64,000 nt of DNA from Paramacrobiotus metropolitanus (lineage: Eukaryota > Tardigrada > Eutardigrada > Parachela > Macrobiotidae). The DNA is taken from NCBI RefSeq assembly GCF_019649055.1, contig NW_026570256.1:1178001-1242000 (forward strand), in the 5' to 3' direction. The position numbers and the translations under genes are program-made. The notes beneath the pieces were generated by a model that made no database searches, had not been told where the DNA came from, and worked only from the letters and a program-made list of their open reading frames with translations. Below are positions 11,305 to 22,789 of the stretch, one piece after another; the first letter of the stretch is position 1; each line of letters opens with the position of its first letter.

Positions 11305-12115
11305 ATGATCCTCGCCACCGCTGCATTCAGCCTGGCTTGCCTGACCTTTACGGCCGCGCTCACGCCGCTGACGATTGCGGGACCGAGCAGTGTCAAAGTG
11401 TGTGCCGGATTTCCTCCCGGCACAAATCCCGGCGGGTCTTATTTGTCGTATTACCCGCAGCTCTCCTTTGTTGTGAGTTCATTACTTTTTTATTTGCTGA
11501 ATATTATCAAAATGTGATTTTTTTCTGGCAATTTATGACGCTATCATGTTTATTTGTATTTTTTAATCTCTTAATTGTTAATCAATTTTGAAGGATCAAC
11601 TAACTGTTAGCATATTCACAGGTAACCAATGCCCCAAGCGGACAGACACTCGTCTGGGATTTACCGTCCAACGCATCGCCGACCGCTGGTCAGGGAGCAC
11701 CCAACGGCGCCGCCGTCAACGCCAATAAGGGTATCTACTCGCCGGCTGTCCTGTCCGGCAACGAGGCCAGTGTTTTTGTCAGCAATCTGAACACATTGGC
11801 CGGTGAATGCAATACCGGCAAAGTTGGTATTTACGGTGCTGGGAATAACGGCAATCTGCCATGCGGCGCTCAAACTAACACGGTCTCAGAGGATTCCGCC
11901 GGAAACGTTAGCGGTAATTGCTGCCAGATGCTACGCTTCTCGGTGTCACCCGGTACAACTTCATCGTCTTACACCACCGGATATAAAGATGTGAAGGTAA
12001 CTGCCCATAATGGCCAATAAAAATCACAATGTATTCGGGGAACCATTTTTTATGGTCGGAATTTAATTTTTTGCAGGTGTGTTATCAGGATAGCAACACC
12101 TGCACTGTCATTTAA
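11305..12115 (+). CDS. Small secreted cysteine-containing protein, copy 2 (intact)
   Basis: Three exons, 11305-11472, 11622-11996 and 12077-12115, give 193 residues with phase-0 introns. The start MILATAAFSLACLTFTAAL is a clear signal peptide; an earlier in-frame ATG at 11284 has no counterpart in copy 1, so 11305 is preferred. The mature chain has seven cysteines (VCAG, GECN, LPCG, NCCQ, VCYQ, NTC) and stretches rich in Gly, Asn and Ser. There is no TM segment, and it ends NTCTVI. It is presumably exported, but I do not recognise the family. It is the intact partner of the frameshifted gene at 5.5-6.4 kb and has its own TATA box. A third, very distant relative might be the short frame at 15.2 kb. 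Confidence 0.75.
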
Positions 12116-12789
12116 AGGAACATGCTAAACAGAAGACAACGACTGCTTGAAGCTTGATTACTTGCTTTCTAGCTGCTTCAGCCGCCTACAGTTGTTCCTA
12201 GCTTAAATCTTATACACGTGATCGTCAAACTAAGAACTTTTGAATTTTACTTATACTTTTTTTCGTACTACAGCGCATATGCTTGCGCAAGAAAAGACTA
12301 CACTACAAATAATTAATGCCTTCTTTTGCGGAATGCCGATGGAATGTGTCATCAGTTATCGTCAGCATTCAGCCAAGCAAAGACAAGCGGTTTATTAATT
12401 ATCACAGAATTATTTACGTCCTGTATAAAAACTGAATTATTCGTAAAATCAACAATGGTATTTTTTATTAAGTTCAACTACTATATATATACAGAGCATA
12501 TATACTTATTGTTATTTAATAATATTAATACGTGCGATAAGCGCTCGGTATAATATCTTGGGTACAAACAAAAAGGCTTTCAATTACATACATATATTTC
12601 AACAAGAAAACATGGGAATACACTTTTTTTATATAATACAATCAACCAGTTGAAAAACAACACAAAACCAAATCAGTGTATTTCAGTGAACAAGGTAAAC
12701 AGGTCTTATTTATTTTCGATTTGTACTACAGACTGTAACAGCGGATGCACGTTGCGGTATACTCCACTCATTTATTAAAAAAAAATATA
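12116..12789. other. A/T-rich 3' flank
   Basis: No gene seen. It separates two convergent genes, the secreted protein (+) and a GPCR (-). Confidence 0.5.
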
Positions 12790-14642
12790 TCAACTTCGCT
12801 TGAACATTTTCCGCAGGCTCGTCTGCAACTCTCCCAGATTAGCATGATAAATCAGCGGATTTAAAATGCACGCGGAATACTGAATGCAACTTAGAGCATG
12901 CCGAACAGCCGGATAATAAAAGCCTTCAATTAAATCCGACAACAGATAATATATTGAAAGGGGCATGTAGCACACCAACACACAGACAGCCAGCAATCCA
13001 AACAGCTGCAGATGCTTGACATCATCGCGCACCGGTGCGGATCGAGGTGCCGGTCTCGAGTGGCCCATAGAGTCCCACGTTTCCGGTGGGTTCATACTTG
13101 CAGTTGGGTAATTGTCTGCAACGGAAACGACAAGAACCGTCACCTGGTGACTGCACTTAAATTATTATTATTTAATAATTTAGTTGCAGTCACCAGACAT
13201 ACTGGCAAGGTACTGAGATACTCTGTAAGTGCAATATTTTCCTGTTTTCTTGCGAAGCTCAATTTATGCAGTATACCGTTAAGAGTCCCTGCTATATATT
13301 AACTCGCTATGCATAGATTGCGCGTATTACTTACGTACGTGTTAGGACGTACGTGTTGTCTGTTCTGTTACCTACGATTTGCTGTTCTCATGTAACGCAT
13401 TTGATCGCTAATTGCATCCACGATTCTTGTCTAACTAATCAGTCTGAAGTTTCTAACTTCAACTAAATCTGTGAGCTTGTTTCTAGCTGAAAGGTCGTGT
13501 GACTCTAGGTTAGAAGGAAGTTCATATCTCGTTCTGTTCTGTTCTGTTTGGTGATTAAACATTTGGGAAGTTCCTGAGTGTTTCGGTTTCGGTAACTTTC
13601 GTTAGGCACAGCAATCCGCTCGTACCTAGCGGAAGTAGGCAGTAGTACCACTTACGGAGTCCAGAGCATATATATTCCCACTCTACCGATTGAGTAGGTT
13701 TGGTCATCTAGTGCGGTTGTCGCGGTCCGACTTCCGCATAGCATGTCAATATAATACGAGGTGCAAATAGCGGGCAAAATGACATATCTGTAGTGCAGCA
13801 CTTGCGCTACTGATTTATGCCTAATAATAAGCGGTTTGTCAAGTCAGTCAAGATCTTTAACTGCAATTTGTCATATATAACTGGCTTATTAGTTAAACTG
13901 TGTTGCATAATTATTGTAAATATTCCGTTCCAGGGGAATTCTTACCAGTGCGCGAAATCATGCTCGTGGCCAGAAATCCCGTTCTTCGACGCTTCCGAAT
14001 TCTTCTGCGAAACAGTTGAAAAAAGATATAACTGTAAATAATTAGCGCTAGCACAACCGGTGCGTCAAAGCCACCAAGCTCGATAAGTGTTGCATAGGCG
14101 CGCTGAGCGGCATAATTTGAATGACAAGGAGCAAAATCACTCTTTTTTGAATAACTCCTATCAATAATCCTATACGGTAGTACGACAACGCCCCAGAAAA
14201 TCAGCCAACCACTGCAGACACAGATCGTAAACCGCACGGTTGCCGTGTTTTTATACGCCACGGGAAATATCAGTGACCATAATCGGTTCAGGCTGAGAAG
14301 CAGCATGCCTTGGCACTGTCCAACCAGAACAAAGTCATTGAGATACAGCACGGCCCAGCAGAGTGATGGTGACAGCGGCATATTTAACGAGCGTAGAATG
14401 TACCCCGGCATGACGGTGATGGCGACCAGAATGTCCATCATCGACAGATTAAGGATGTACAGATTAAAGGGGGTGATGAGTTTGCGGTATCTACAGAATG
14501 CCGTTACAATTAATCCGTTGTACACGGCAGTGCCGATGGCTAGCAAGCTCATAAAGATAACAACGATCTGCAAATCCGGAGGGATACCACTGCTCTTCGA
14601 ACTGTGGGAGCCGACGGAGGTGTTGTTAGCGAAAGAAGCCAT
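12790..14642 (-). CDS. Class A GPCR, two exons, orphan
   Basis: Exon 1 is 14642-13946 and exon 2 is 13115-12790, joined in phase 1 (G|GTAAGAATT to TTGCAG|AC), giving 340 residues. TM1 has the conserved Asn (AVYNGLIV). TM2 reads LNLSMMDILVAITVMPGY. Cys at the top of TM3 pairs with Cys in loop 2 (APCHSNYAAQRAY). TM6 has CYMP and TM7 has NPLIY. The DRY position reads LNRLWSL, so the acidic residue is missing while the Arg is kept. The chain ends RKMFKRS, with a short tail. It is a plasma-membrane receptor coupled to G proteins, ligand unknown. It is closely related to the receptors at 0-0.5 and 50.1-51.4 kb. The intron holds a near-perfect palindrome at 13144-13196, 29 bases from the acceptor. 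Confidence 0.88.
13144..13196. repeat. 53-bp near-perfect palindrome in GPCR intron
   Basis: CTGGTGACTGCA at the left is matched by TGCAGTCACCAG at the right, with an A/T-only centre. It lies just upstream of the acceptor of exon 2 and could be a tiny hairpin element or a structure affecting splicing. Confidence 0.7.
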
Positions 14643-14974
14643 GTCTGTTATCCAAAAAGGTCGCGGCTACATAAAAATTGAAAAGTGTGGCTTCATGACC
14701 TACGTAGTAGAACAGCTGCCTCTACAGTGAAAATCGAAGGATTTATTCGTTCAGAAAACTGGGACAGCAAGATTATTATAGTCATGTACGAAGCGGAAGT
14801 GTTTCACCAACAAGGATCTCTTCAGTGCTTCGTTTTCTGTGAGCAATATAATCATGGGCCACCGGGAGCACCTCTGAGCGGAAAGCAATGAGAGCAACAG
14901 TTTTTCAGTGCACAGAAGGAAATCCCATGAGCTAGCCTGGTATCACCGCAACAGTTAGCTCAAATGACAGGGAA
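14643..14974. other. 5' flank of GPCR
   Basis: About 330 bases between the GPCR start and a plus-strand TATA-like box. No gene seen. Confidence 0.4.
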
Positions 14975-14983
14975 CTATAAAAG
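14975..14983 (+). promoter_or_regulatory. TATA-like box
   Basis: CTATAAAAG stands about 200 bases before a 60-codon frame at 15171. Whether it drives that frame is not clear. Confidence 0.35.
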
Positions 14984-15170
14984 GGAAAAGTAATTAAGAG
15001 CTCGGAGTAATCGTGTTGCCTGCAGCTGGGGTAATATTGCGTTTATCCAAGGCTGCAAAGTCGCTGGTATTGCTGGTGGGTTTTCCTCCAGCTGTGACCA
15101 CATGAATAAGCTTTTTAACCAGCCGCAAATATTATATGAGTATCTGTAAGGCGATTAGCACGCCAGGCCT

Positions 15171-15353
15171 ATGAACTCTGCCGTCACCGATGACGCGTAC
15201 TCCTACCATTTGCGTGCCAACGGCGGTATATCCTCGTCCAAACATGCCGTGTACTGTTACGGCATAAAGTATGTGTCGAACGTCTTGGCAACATCACTTA
15301 AAAGGGTATCGAAGTGTCAGTACATTGGTAATTACAGTAACTGCAACGTTTGA
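15171..15353 (+). CDS. Possible small protein or last exon, uncertain
   Basis: A 60-residue frame from ATG 15171 to TGA, followed at once by AATAATAAAA, a possible polyadenylation signal. It ends SKCQYIGNYSNCNV, which loosely recalls the Cys-containing end of the secreted proteins at 5.5 and 11.3 kb (VCYQDSNTCTVI). There is no signal peptide on this frame, so if real it is probably a 3' exon of a gene whose first exon lies after the TATA-like box at 14975. I could not place that exon. It contains the dispersed 18-base motif. Confidence 0.3.
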   Translation: MNSAVTDDAYSYHLRANGGISSSKHAVYCYGIKYVSNVLATSLKRVSKCQYIGNYSNCNV

Positions 15354-15653
15354 ATAATAAAAACCATATTATAAACTGACTTAAACTTTTACGCTTGCGA
15401 TGACTGTGCGGGGAAAAAGTTCATCTGAGATATCTCACCTTGTTGCAGAGCGTGAAAGCGGTGAATGCACGATGCAGCGTTTCATCAAAAATTATTTTCT
15501 CTTTTAAAAAATGCGACAAATTATGCTTCATATGTAGCGCAAATGCAACGCGTTTATCGGTTTATTCGTACGTGCAAATGCGACGAATCAGAAAATAACC
15601 AGATTTTACGGCGTCTGTTGAATTGTACGAGTACATATGGAATGACCAAAAAG

Positions 15654-17328
15654 TCAAATAAAACCAGAGATTCGTGTCACGTTGTCGCATATCTGCTGCA
15701 GGCAGGGGCTGTCCCAAAACCGCTTTATGCAGGTACCATTGCTGATTTGTCGCGAAACATTCATGTCTGCATCGACCAGTTCCTCCAGGACAAGAGCGTA
15801 TGTCACAAGAATGCCAAACAACTGAAACGAATCGCAAACGGTGACCAGGTCGCACACAGGTCACCAATATCATATGCCAATAACTACTTACTGACGCCAT
15901 AAATTCACGATTCACTACAACCGTACTCCAGAGCGTAAATCCCATGCAGCTGGACGACCAATGGTTAAGCTGGCCGGTAATTCGGCACCGCTGGTCAAAC
16001 CGTAGATCGGTAGCATCGGCCAGTAGCTCGTGCAAAAGTGGGACTATTTTTTTAGCCTGCATACATAAGCCTTTCTTACCACTTGTTGTCGTAAATTTTG
16101 ATTACGGTATTTATGAAAATAATTCGTCTTCAGCAGTAGTGGTCTGCGTTATTTATATCGTGGAAATAAATACCAAATATTTTTAATTCGCTAATAACTA
16201 ATGAAAATTTCTTTCTGTGCATTTTTGATTTATGATTAAGCAATTATTAATTGTGTTGAATTACACTTGCCAATTTCATTAATAAATAATGTGTTAAGCA
16301 TTTATTTGTTCACTGACCTGATCATATAGAAAGAGATGTGCAAATGCGTTCACCAGAAGGACAAAAACATGCTCGGCGACGTGGACACCATATTCTTCTG
16401 GTGTAATTTGGTATTCGAACGGTTTCCGGGGCCTAATCAAATTCAGCAGTTCGAAAACTTGCCCCACGTAGAGAACCAGCGTAGCGAACGATACTGATAC
16501 ATCCAGACGACGCACCAGTTTTTCAATCACCCGGTATTTCTTAACATGCTGACCCACGGTCTGAGTACCGCCACTATAATCCAGCTGCATTTGTCCGATA
16601 ATACTGGCAAAACAAACTCCAAAAACTATACAGATGACCGACAGGAAACAGTAAGCCGTATACGCGCCGACGACGCTAACAACCGAGCAAATCGCCATGA
16701 AAATCGACGTTCCTTCGACCAGCCGGCTTTTCCAGTTCCCACACACGGCACTGCTGTCGCACATAATGACCAGCACATCCCACGAGCGATTCGTCACGGT
16801 TGGAAAGAAAATAAAAGCGCTGTATCCTGTGTAAGCGGTTAATAAGGTACCTGCTCCCGAAAGCAGTGTCACGAAAATTATGAGCAAAAAACGTTTCTTT
16901 GCAGTCCAGTACGACGAGCATATGAGATGGATGTCTTCCGTGATCTTTGTCCAGCGGGAAAACGTCAGCATCAGATAGGTCGGTCCCATACAGCGTGCCA
17001 CTTGTGTGGATAACTCGATGCCCATAGGGATGAGGTCATCGCGAGTGATCTGTCCTGAACATAGGATTATGTACATCGAAAAGCCGGCGTCAGCCCACAT
17101 GACGAAAAGCAGAATAATGGCCCAGAATAATCTTAGCGCTCCGACTATGCACTGGCTCATCCCATTAGTTCCAAACGGTAGACGAAAACCACCGTATCCG
17201 GATATTTTTAAGACCACTGTCCACGGCGTCAATAGAGTCATTAAGAACGGTCGATCCATCGTCGTCGGCCAATGTGAAGGTTGTGCTTGTAACAGCTGTG
17301 GGCCTGTGACCAGGGAACCATCAGGCAT
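15654..17328 (-). CDS. Seven-TM chemoreceptor (Gr-like), tandem copy A1
   Basis: Exons 17328-16318, 16056-15892 and 15821-15654 give 447 residues with phase-0 introns (CAG|GTCAGTG; TCA|GTAAGTAG). Exon 1 holds about six TM helices and ends LFLYDQ. Exon 2 (55 codons) begins AKKIVPLLHELLADATDL and ends in the segment before TM7. Exon 3 begins LFGILVTYALVLEELV, in the position and style of the Gr C-terminal TYxxxxxQF helix, and ends with a longer Cys-containing tail. It is probably a sensory cation channel subunit. The start is ATG 17328; ATG at the MDRPF position, 23 codons on, is equally possible because it lines up with copy A2. It is a tandem pair with the gene at 18.8-20.3 kb, and upstream flank is also duplicated (17400-17520 with 20510-20610). 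Confidence 0.82.
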
Positions 17329-18801
17329 GTATAATTCGCTTTGGAATGATTTAGGGGATGGTAGCTAATATTTGGATAAATTGGACGTATCTGCCAGGAT
17401 ACAGCATGACAGTGCATATTCGATAGCCCGAAAGGGTAATAAAAACTCGCAGTTAGTTTAATTGCAAAGGGAAAATTCTGTAAACAATAACCGTCACATC
17501 AAATGAAATGTAAGAATCAGCACAAGGGGAAATGCTACAAAAAGTGCTAGTTCTCTAGTGTTATGTATACATGCACTTTGCTGTCTCTGCAGAGAAGGAA
17601 CAGGTGGGCACCGAGAGCAATCCAATCATCAGAGAGGAAATATGGACAACAGTTCTCAGCTCAAGCTTAAAAATTCTTCTTAGTACGGTCTTATTAGACA
17701 ACCGCAAAACTGTAAAGGTCATAGTCGTAAGAGGAAAATTGAAAAGAGGACATGCGTAAGTGAAAAACTGAAATTTTGTAATCATCCTCATTATTATTGC
17801 GATTTTGTTGTACTTCGATTTTTTAGTCCATGTTTTTCAATGCTCGATATTATTAACTACCTACGATAAGACTGTTATAATGCGCTTAAAGAATTCGCAA
17901 CCCGAACCAGCTATGGGCGCTATTATTTCCCGTGACGTTAAAATTTAAAAAATGGGACTGTGGGTTAGATTGGCGTTAAAGTATCTGGATGATTTTCTGG
18001 GGCGTTGTGGTGCTGCCCAATCCTCCTTTTTTCTCCTGTGCCACTATCACCATATGATTATGCAACAGGAAGCACTGTTCAAATACAGAAGCAACATTAC
18101 ACCGAGTAACACCATAAACTCGCGATAACCGCCGTCACCAATGACGCGGTTCATGACATGCCAGTGACGATATAACCTATTCTAAGCAGCTATTCTGTCC
18201 GGTTAGCACAACAGGTTGCATTAAGCCGACATTGCGTAATAGCGGGATGTCAAAATGTTATAATACTAAATTACTTCGATCGTCTAGCACAGCGACACTC
18301 GGTTTAATTTGAAAGGCCTGAATTAGGGAAGCAGTTAGGCCAAAATTAAGGAAGTTTGGAATCTTCTACCATCCACATGCATTGATTCGTGCTACAATAT
18401 TTTTGAATACACCGGCTGGATCGCACGTCAAAAAGCATTTCCCTTGATTAGTAAAAAACTACATATAAATTATCTCACTGAACTGCGATTTTCAACAACT
18501 TCAAAGGCAACGCACGAATCTAATGCATGAACCGTTAAAGCAGACAAGAGCTTTGGTTTCGCGGTTTTTATAAAGGATGATAAAATCTAATTCGAGGTTT
18601 AACCCTTGTATCGTTGCAGCACTTTTCAGTTCATGCTCCGGCTACAGATTATGATTCTGTGACATATTTCTGCCAGATACTGCAGAAACATGGAGTTTTC
18701 CCACTTGAAAGAATCGACAAATAAGAAAACTAACAGATTTTAATACATCTGTTGCACCAAAGGTATAACCAAGAAACGTTAAATATAGCCGGGTACTCGT
18801 G
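17329..18801. other. Spacer between tandem chemoreceptors
   Basis: The first part is shared with the flank beyond 20330. The 18-base dispersed motif is at 18131-18148. Nothing else recognised. Confidence 0.5.
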
Positions 18802-20329
18802 TCATGTTATCGCACATCTGGCGTAGACAGTGGCTACCCAAAATCGATCAACGCAACTTGTAATATTCCTGCGGTGTCGACTGGCATTCACGTCGGCTTC
18901 GGCTAGTTCTTCCAGCACGAGAGCGTATGTCACAATAATTCCAAACAGCTGAAAAACGGAGAAGTGATGAAAGTCACATTTATGCCGCAGACATTAACAG
19001 ATAATAAGGACTTACCGACACCATAAATTCACGATTCGCCACGAGCGTGTTCCAGAGCGTAAAGCCTGCACAATTGGTTGACCAATGATTAAGTTGACCG
19101 AAAATCTTACACCGCTGATCAAACCGAAGGTCGGTGGCATCGGCCAGTAATTCGTGTAAAAGGGGAATGATCGTTTTTGCCTGCAAAGTGAAACTACCTT
19201 TACCTTCATTCGTTTCTATCGTAAATGAGTTCGGCTACGATAGTTAATTGTATAAATAATAATACTGATAAATGTATTGACAATTAATTACTCTAAATAA
19301 TTAAAAGTTTCTTTTTAATAGATTTAACACAAAATTGGTAATCCTTAGCTTTCACCGGCTGCGCCCGCTCACCTGATCATGTAGAAAGAGATGTGTTACA
19401 GCGCTCAACAAGAGAACGAATACATGCTCGGCGACATGGATGCCGTATTCCGCTGGTGTGTTTCGGTATTCGAAGGGTTTTCTAGGCCTAAGCAAATCCA
19501 GCAGTTCAAGAACTTGTCCCATGTACAGAACCAGTGTAGAGAATGCAACTACTGCATCCAAACGGCGCACCAGCTTTTCAATCATCCTGTACTGCATGAT
19601 ATGCTGATTTACGGTCTGGATTCCGCTTTTGCTGGTGCAATCCAACTGCATTTTTTGAATTACACAGGCAAAAGTTAACCCGAAAACTGTACAAAGGACC
19701 GACAAGAAACAGCACACCGTGTATGCTCCGACGACGCAGACAACAGAACACACCGCCGCAAAAACGGACACTGCATTGACAAGCTGGCTTTTCCAGTAGG
19801 ACGACACACAAGCGGCATTGCTGGAGCATAAATTAACCATCGCGTCCCATGAACGGTTCGTCACAGCCGGGAAGAAAATAAACGCGCTGTACGCTGTATA
19901 AGCAACTAATAACACCCCAGTTCCGGAAAGCATTGTCATCAAAATGATGAGGAGTAATCGTTGTTTGACAATCAAATACGGCGAGCATATAGCGTAGATA
20001 TCTTCCGTGACCTTTATCCAACGGGAGAACGTCAGCATCAAGTAGGTCGGTCCTGCACGTCGTGTCAGTTGTGTTAATAATTCAATGCCCACTGGGATGA
20101 GGTCATCACGTGTGATCTGTCCCGAACCGAGGATTTTGTACACGGCCACGCCGCCGTCAGCCCACATGACGAAAAGCAGGCAGCTGCTCCACAGCAGTCT
20201 TAGCGCGCGGGTCAAACACTGGCCCAACCCAATTTTTCCTAATGGTGACCGAAATCCACCGTAACCAGATAACGTTAAGACCAGTGACAACGGTGTCATG
20301 AGATTCATTAAAAACGGTCGATCCATCAT
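18802..20329 (-). CDS. Seven-TM chemoreceptor (Gr-like), tandem copy A2
   Basis: Exons 20329-19373, 19180-19016 and 18948-18802 give 422 residues; all borders are phase 0 and identical in place to copy A1 (CAG|GTGAGCG; TCG|GTAAGTCC; acceptors TTTGCAG and TTTTTCAG). The open frame extends upstream to a TTG codon, but the first ATG is at 20329 (MMDRPFLMNL). Conserved with A1: SGYGGFR near the start, LRPRKPFEYRNTPAEYG before TM6, and LFGIIVTYALVLEELAEAD in the last exon. The C-terminal tail after that helix is shorter and differs. Role as for A1. It is intact, with no stops or frame breaks. Confidence 0.82.
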
Positions 20330-21234
20330 AGGCGAGATGCGGAGGTTGTGCGGGAAACTGGTGTCACCAAAAGACAATCAAGAAAATGCACTGTAGTTCT
20401 CTGTGGATTGTGGACTGATTTATTGAGAGCTTGCTGATGCATAGATCTGTATGTGCGCTGTACCCAGTAGCCTAGATACAATACGTATGACATGTTATAT
20501 TTCGATAGCCGGATGGGCGATAAAAAGTCGTGATTGCTGCTGTAAGTGCAAAGGGAAATTCTGTAAATAGTGTCCACCACATCGGTTGCAGTTGAGACGG
20601 TGATGCTAGAATCAGTAAAGATCAAAATCATGGAGGGACGCGGCAAAAGTGGTAGTCGACTAGTGCTGCTTCACCTAAGCATATATACACTTCCGTTGGC
20701 AGACACAGATCAAGTATGCGTGCGGGAGTAATCCAATCGCCAGGGAAAAGAAAACAAGGGTAGCGTTTCAGAGTTTAAACACCAAGCCTTCTGGAACGGT
20801 TATTATTTCGATGCAGCAAAATTTGATGTAAACTGTAAAGTTTAAAGGGTCATAAAGAAAATTTATTCGGTTTAAAATGACCGGGATTATTTTTTGCTTT
20901 AATTTTTACGATCTCGTTGTTTTGACTGTCAACTTCGAAGATTTCTCGCCACTTTAATAAATCTGTAATATCTAAAACACCGTCATACCAGCTACGAGCG
21001 CCTATTGACATAAAACTGAAATTCCACGCATGCATAAAATATTAATGTTCTTTAAAAGCTACTCTACTATTTCCATCTATTTCCATCTAGTTGCACAAAT
21101 TGGTAGGTGTCACAGCATGTACAGTAGACTATTGCCAACTGTTGCCACGCTAGAATCATGCATGTAAAATAATTAGGTAGGATGCGTATTTGCGACTGGA
21201 AGTTTAAGTAAACCCCTGTCGCCATACAAGGAAC
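20330..21234. other. Upstream flank of chemoreceptor A2
   Basis: 20400-20720 is the duplicate of the flank at 17400-17620. The rest is A/T-rich with no gene seen. Confidence 0.5.
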
Positions 21235-22789
21235 TCAAGAAACCATGCTGAAGTTAAAGTTGAAGTCTCGTTCAGACCGCAGGCATATTGTATCGATGAC
21301 TTCACAAGACATGTCGCTGGCAGCCTGGTTATTCTTTCCATCCGGTTTATTTAATTCCGCTAGGATCATCATGTAAGAAGCCAGCACGCCAATGAGCTGC
21401 AACATTATTTGATAATTATTTTATTAATTTATTTTTGCACCATTAGAATAATACAGTTAAGTCCTCCTCAGATAGCAGCGCCATTTCTGATACCAAAAGG
21501 TTGCCTTGACACATTCAACATGGATATCTCATAATTTCAAAAAAACGAAGTAAACCCTGACTTACTGATAAAATAAATTGTCGATCGACAGTGGCGATGC
21601 CGGCCAGTGTCATTCCAATGTTGCTTGTCGCGAGACGATTGACATGTCCGACGACCTGCAGCTGTTGATCAGCATCCAGATCGCTGTCTCCCGCTTGTAT
21701 TTCCTCTAGAACGTGGATGACTGATTTGGCCTACGACGATCTCACTGTTAAAACGGGAACACCTGTATAGTGATGCAATACAATTATGCAACCAACCTTT
21801 TCGTTGAGGTAAATCAGGGCGCAAGCATGTAACCCGATCAGCAGTGGATGCTCATACAGGCTAATAATGTAATCCTCGGTTACGGTCACCGCTAAGTATC
21901 CCTTCTTCCGCGGTCGCAGCGTATCCAGCAACTTCAACGCCTGCCCGAAGTAGTGCGCCGAGACAATCACGGACAACAATTTGTCCAAGCGCCGTACAAT
22001 TTTCTCCAGTACACGGTAGCGTTGCATATAATGCCCAACGAAATCTCCACACCCTTTTCGCGGTTCCAATAAGCTGCGCATCTGCAGCACCATTTCTCTC
22101 ACCAGTACACGAAAGGATATTCCCAGAACCAGACACAGCGTGGGAACAAAGTACTCAATCGTGGAACCACAAATCCCGCTGGTCAAACGACCCATCTGAA
22201 TGCCCACCGACGCCACAATCGCCGCCACAGTCTGCCAGTGCGAATTCTGACAACCGGGATCCCGCGCGCACATCTTAATCAACGCATTTTTGGAATAATC
22301 CGCTGGAAAGGGAAAAGCGTAGAAGGACCGGTAACCAAAGTACCAGAAGCGTGGTACAGCAATCAGGCAAAGCACCGTGACAAGGCACACCAGTTTCTTC
22401 CTTGTCTTGGTGTTCAGATACGGAGCACACACCCGACAGATATCCTGGACAATATCCTGCCATTCATGGTAAATCAGCATGAGTGTCGTCCATCCAACAC
22501 GACTCATCACGGAACTGGCGATACCCAGCATCTGCAGGATGAGCTCCTGTGAGGTGGTTTTGCGGGCACCACTGATCACTGTAAATATATCGATAACGAC
22601 TTGGATCCACATGAAAAAAGTCAGCCATACGCTCCATAGCAGCCGTATTAGGCTCGTAATGAAGGTCAGAAAACCGTTATCGGTACTGGGACGTCGCAAG
22701 CTGCCATACCCATTTATTGCCAGAATAATTGTCCATATCATAAAAATATTCTTCAAAAAGGGATCAGCGGAATTGTTGGAAAGGGTCAT
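21235..22789 (-). CDS. Seven-TM chemoreceptor (Gr-like), diverged copy
   Basis: Exons 22789-21797, 21730-21566 and 21396-21235 give 439 residues. Both introns are phase 0 (AAG|GTTGGTTG to GTCGTAG; TCA|GTAAGTCA to TGTTGCAG). The start MTLSNNSADPFLKN is the first ATG; the frame reads on upstream only to a GTG. INGYGSLRRP matches SGYGGFR of A1 and A2, and LRPRKKGY matches LRPRKPFEY. Exon 2 ends GMTLAGIATVDRQFILS and is again exactly 55 codons. Exon 3 starts LIGVLASYMMILAEL, the TM7 segment. About seven hydrophobic stretches fit a chemoreceptor subunit. It is the oldest member of the minus-strand cluster by sequence. Confidence 0.8.
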
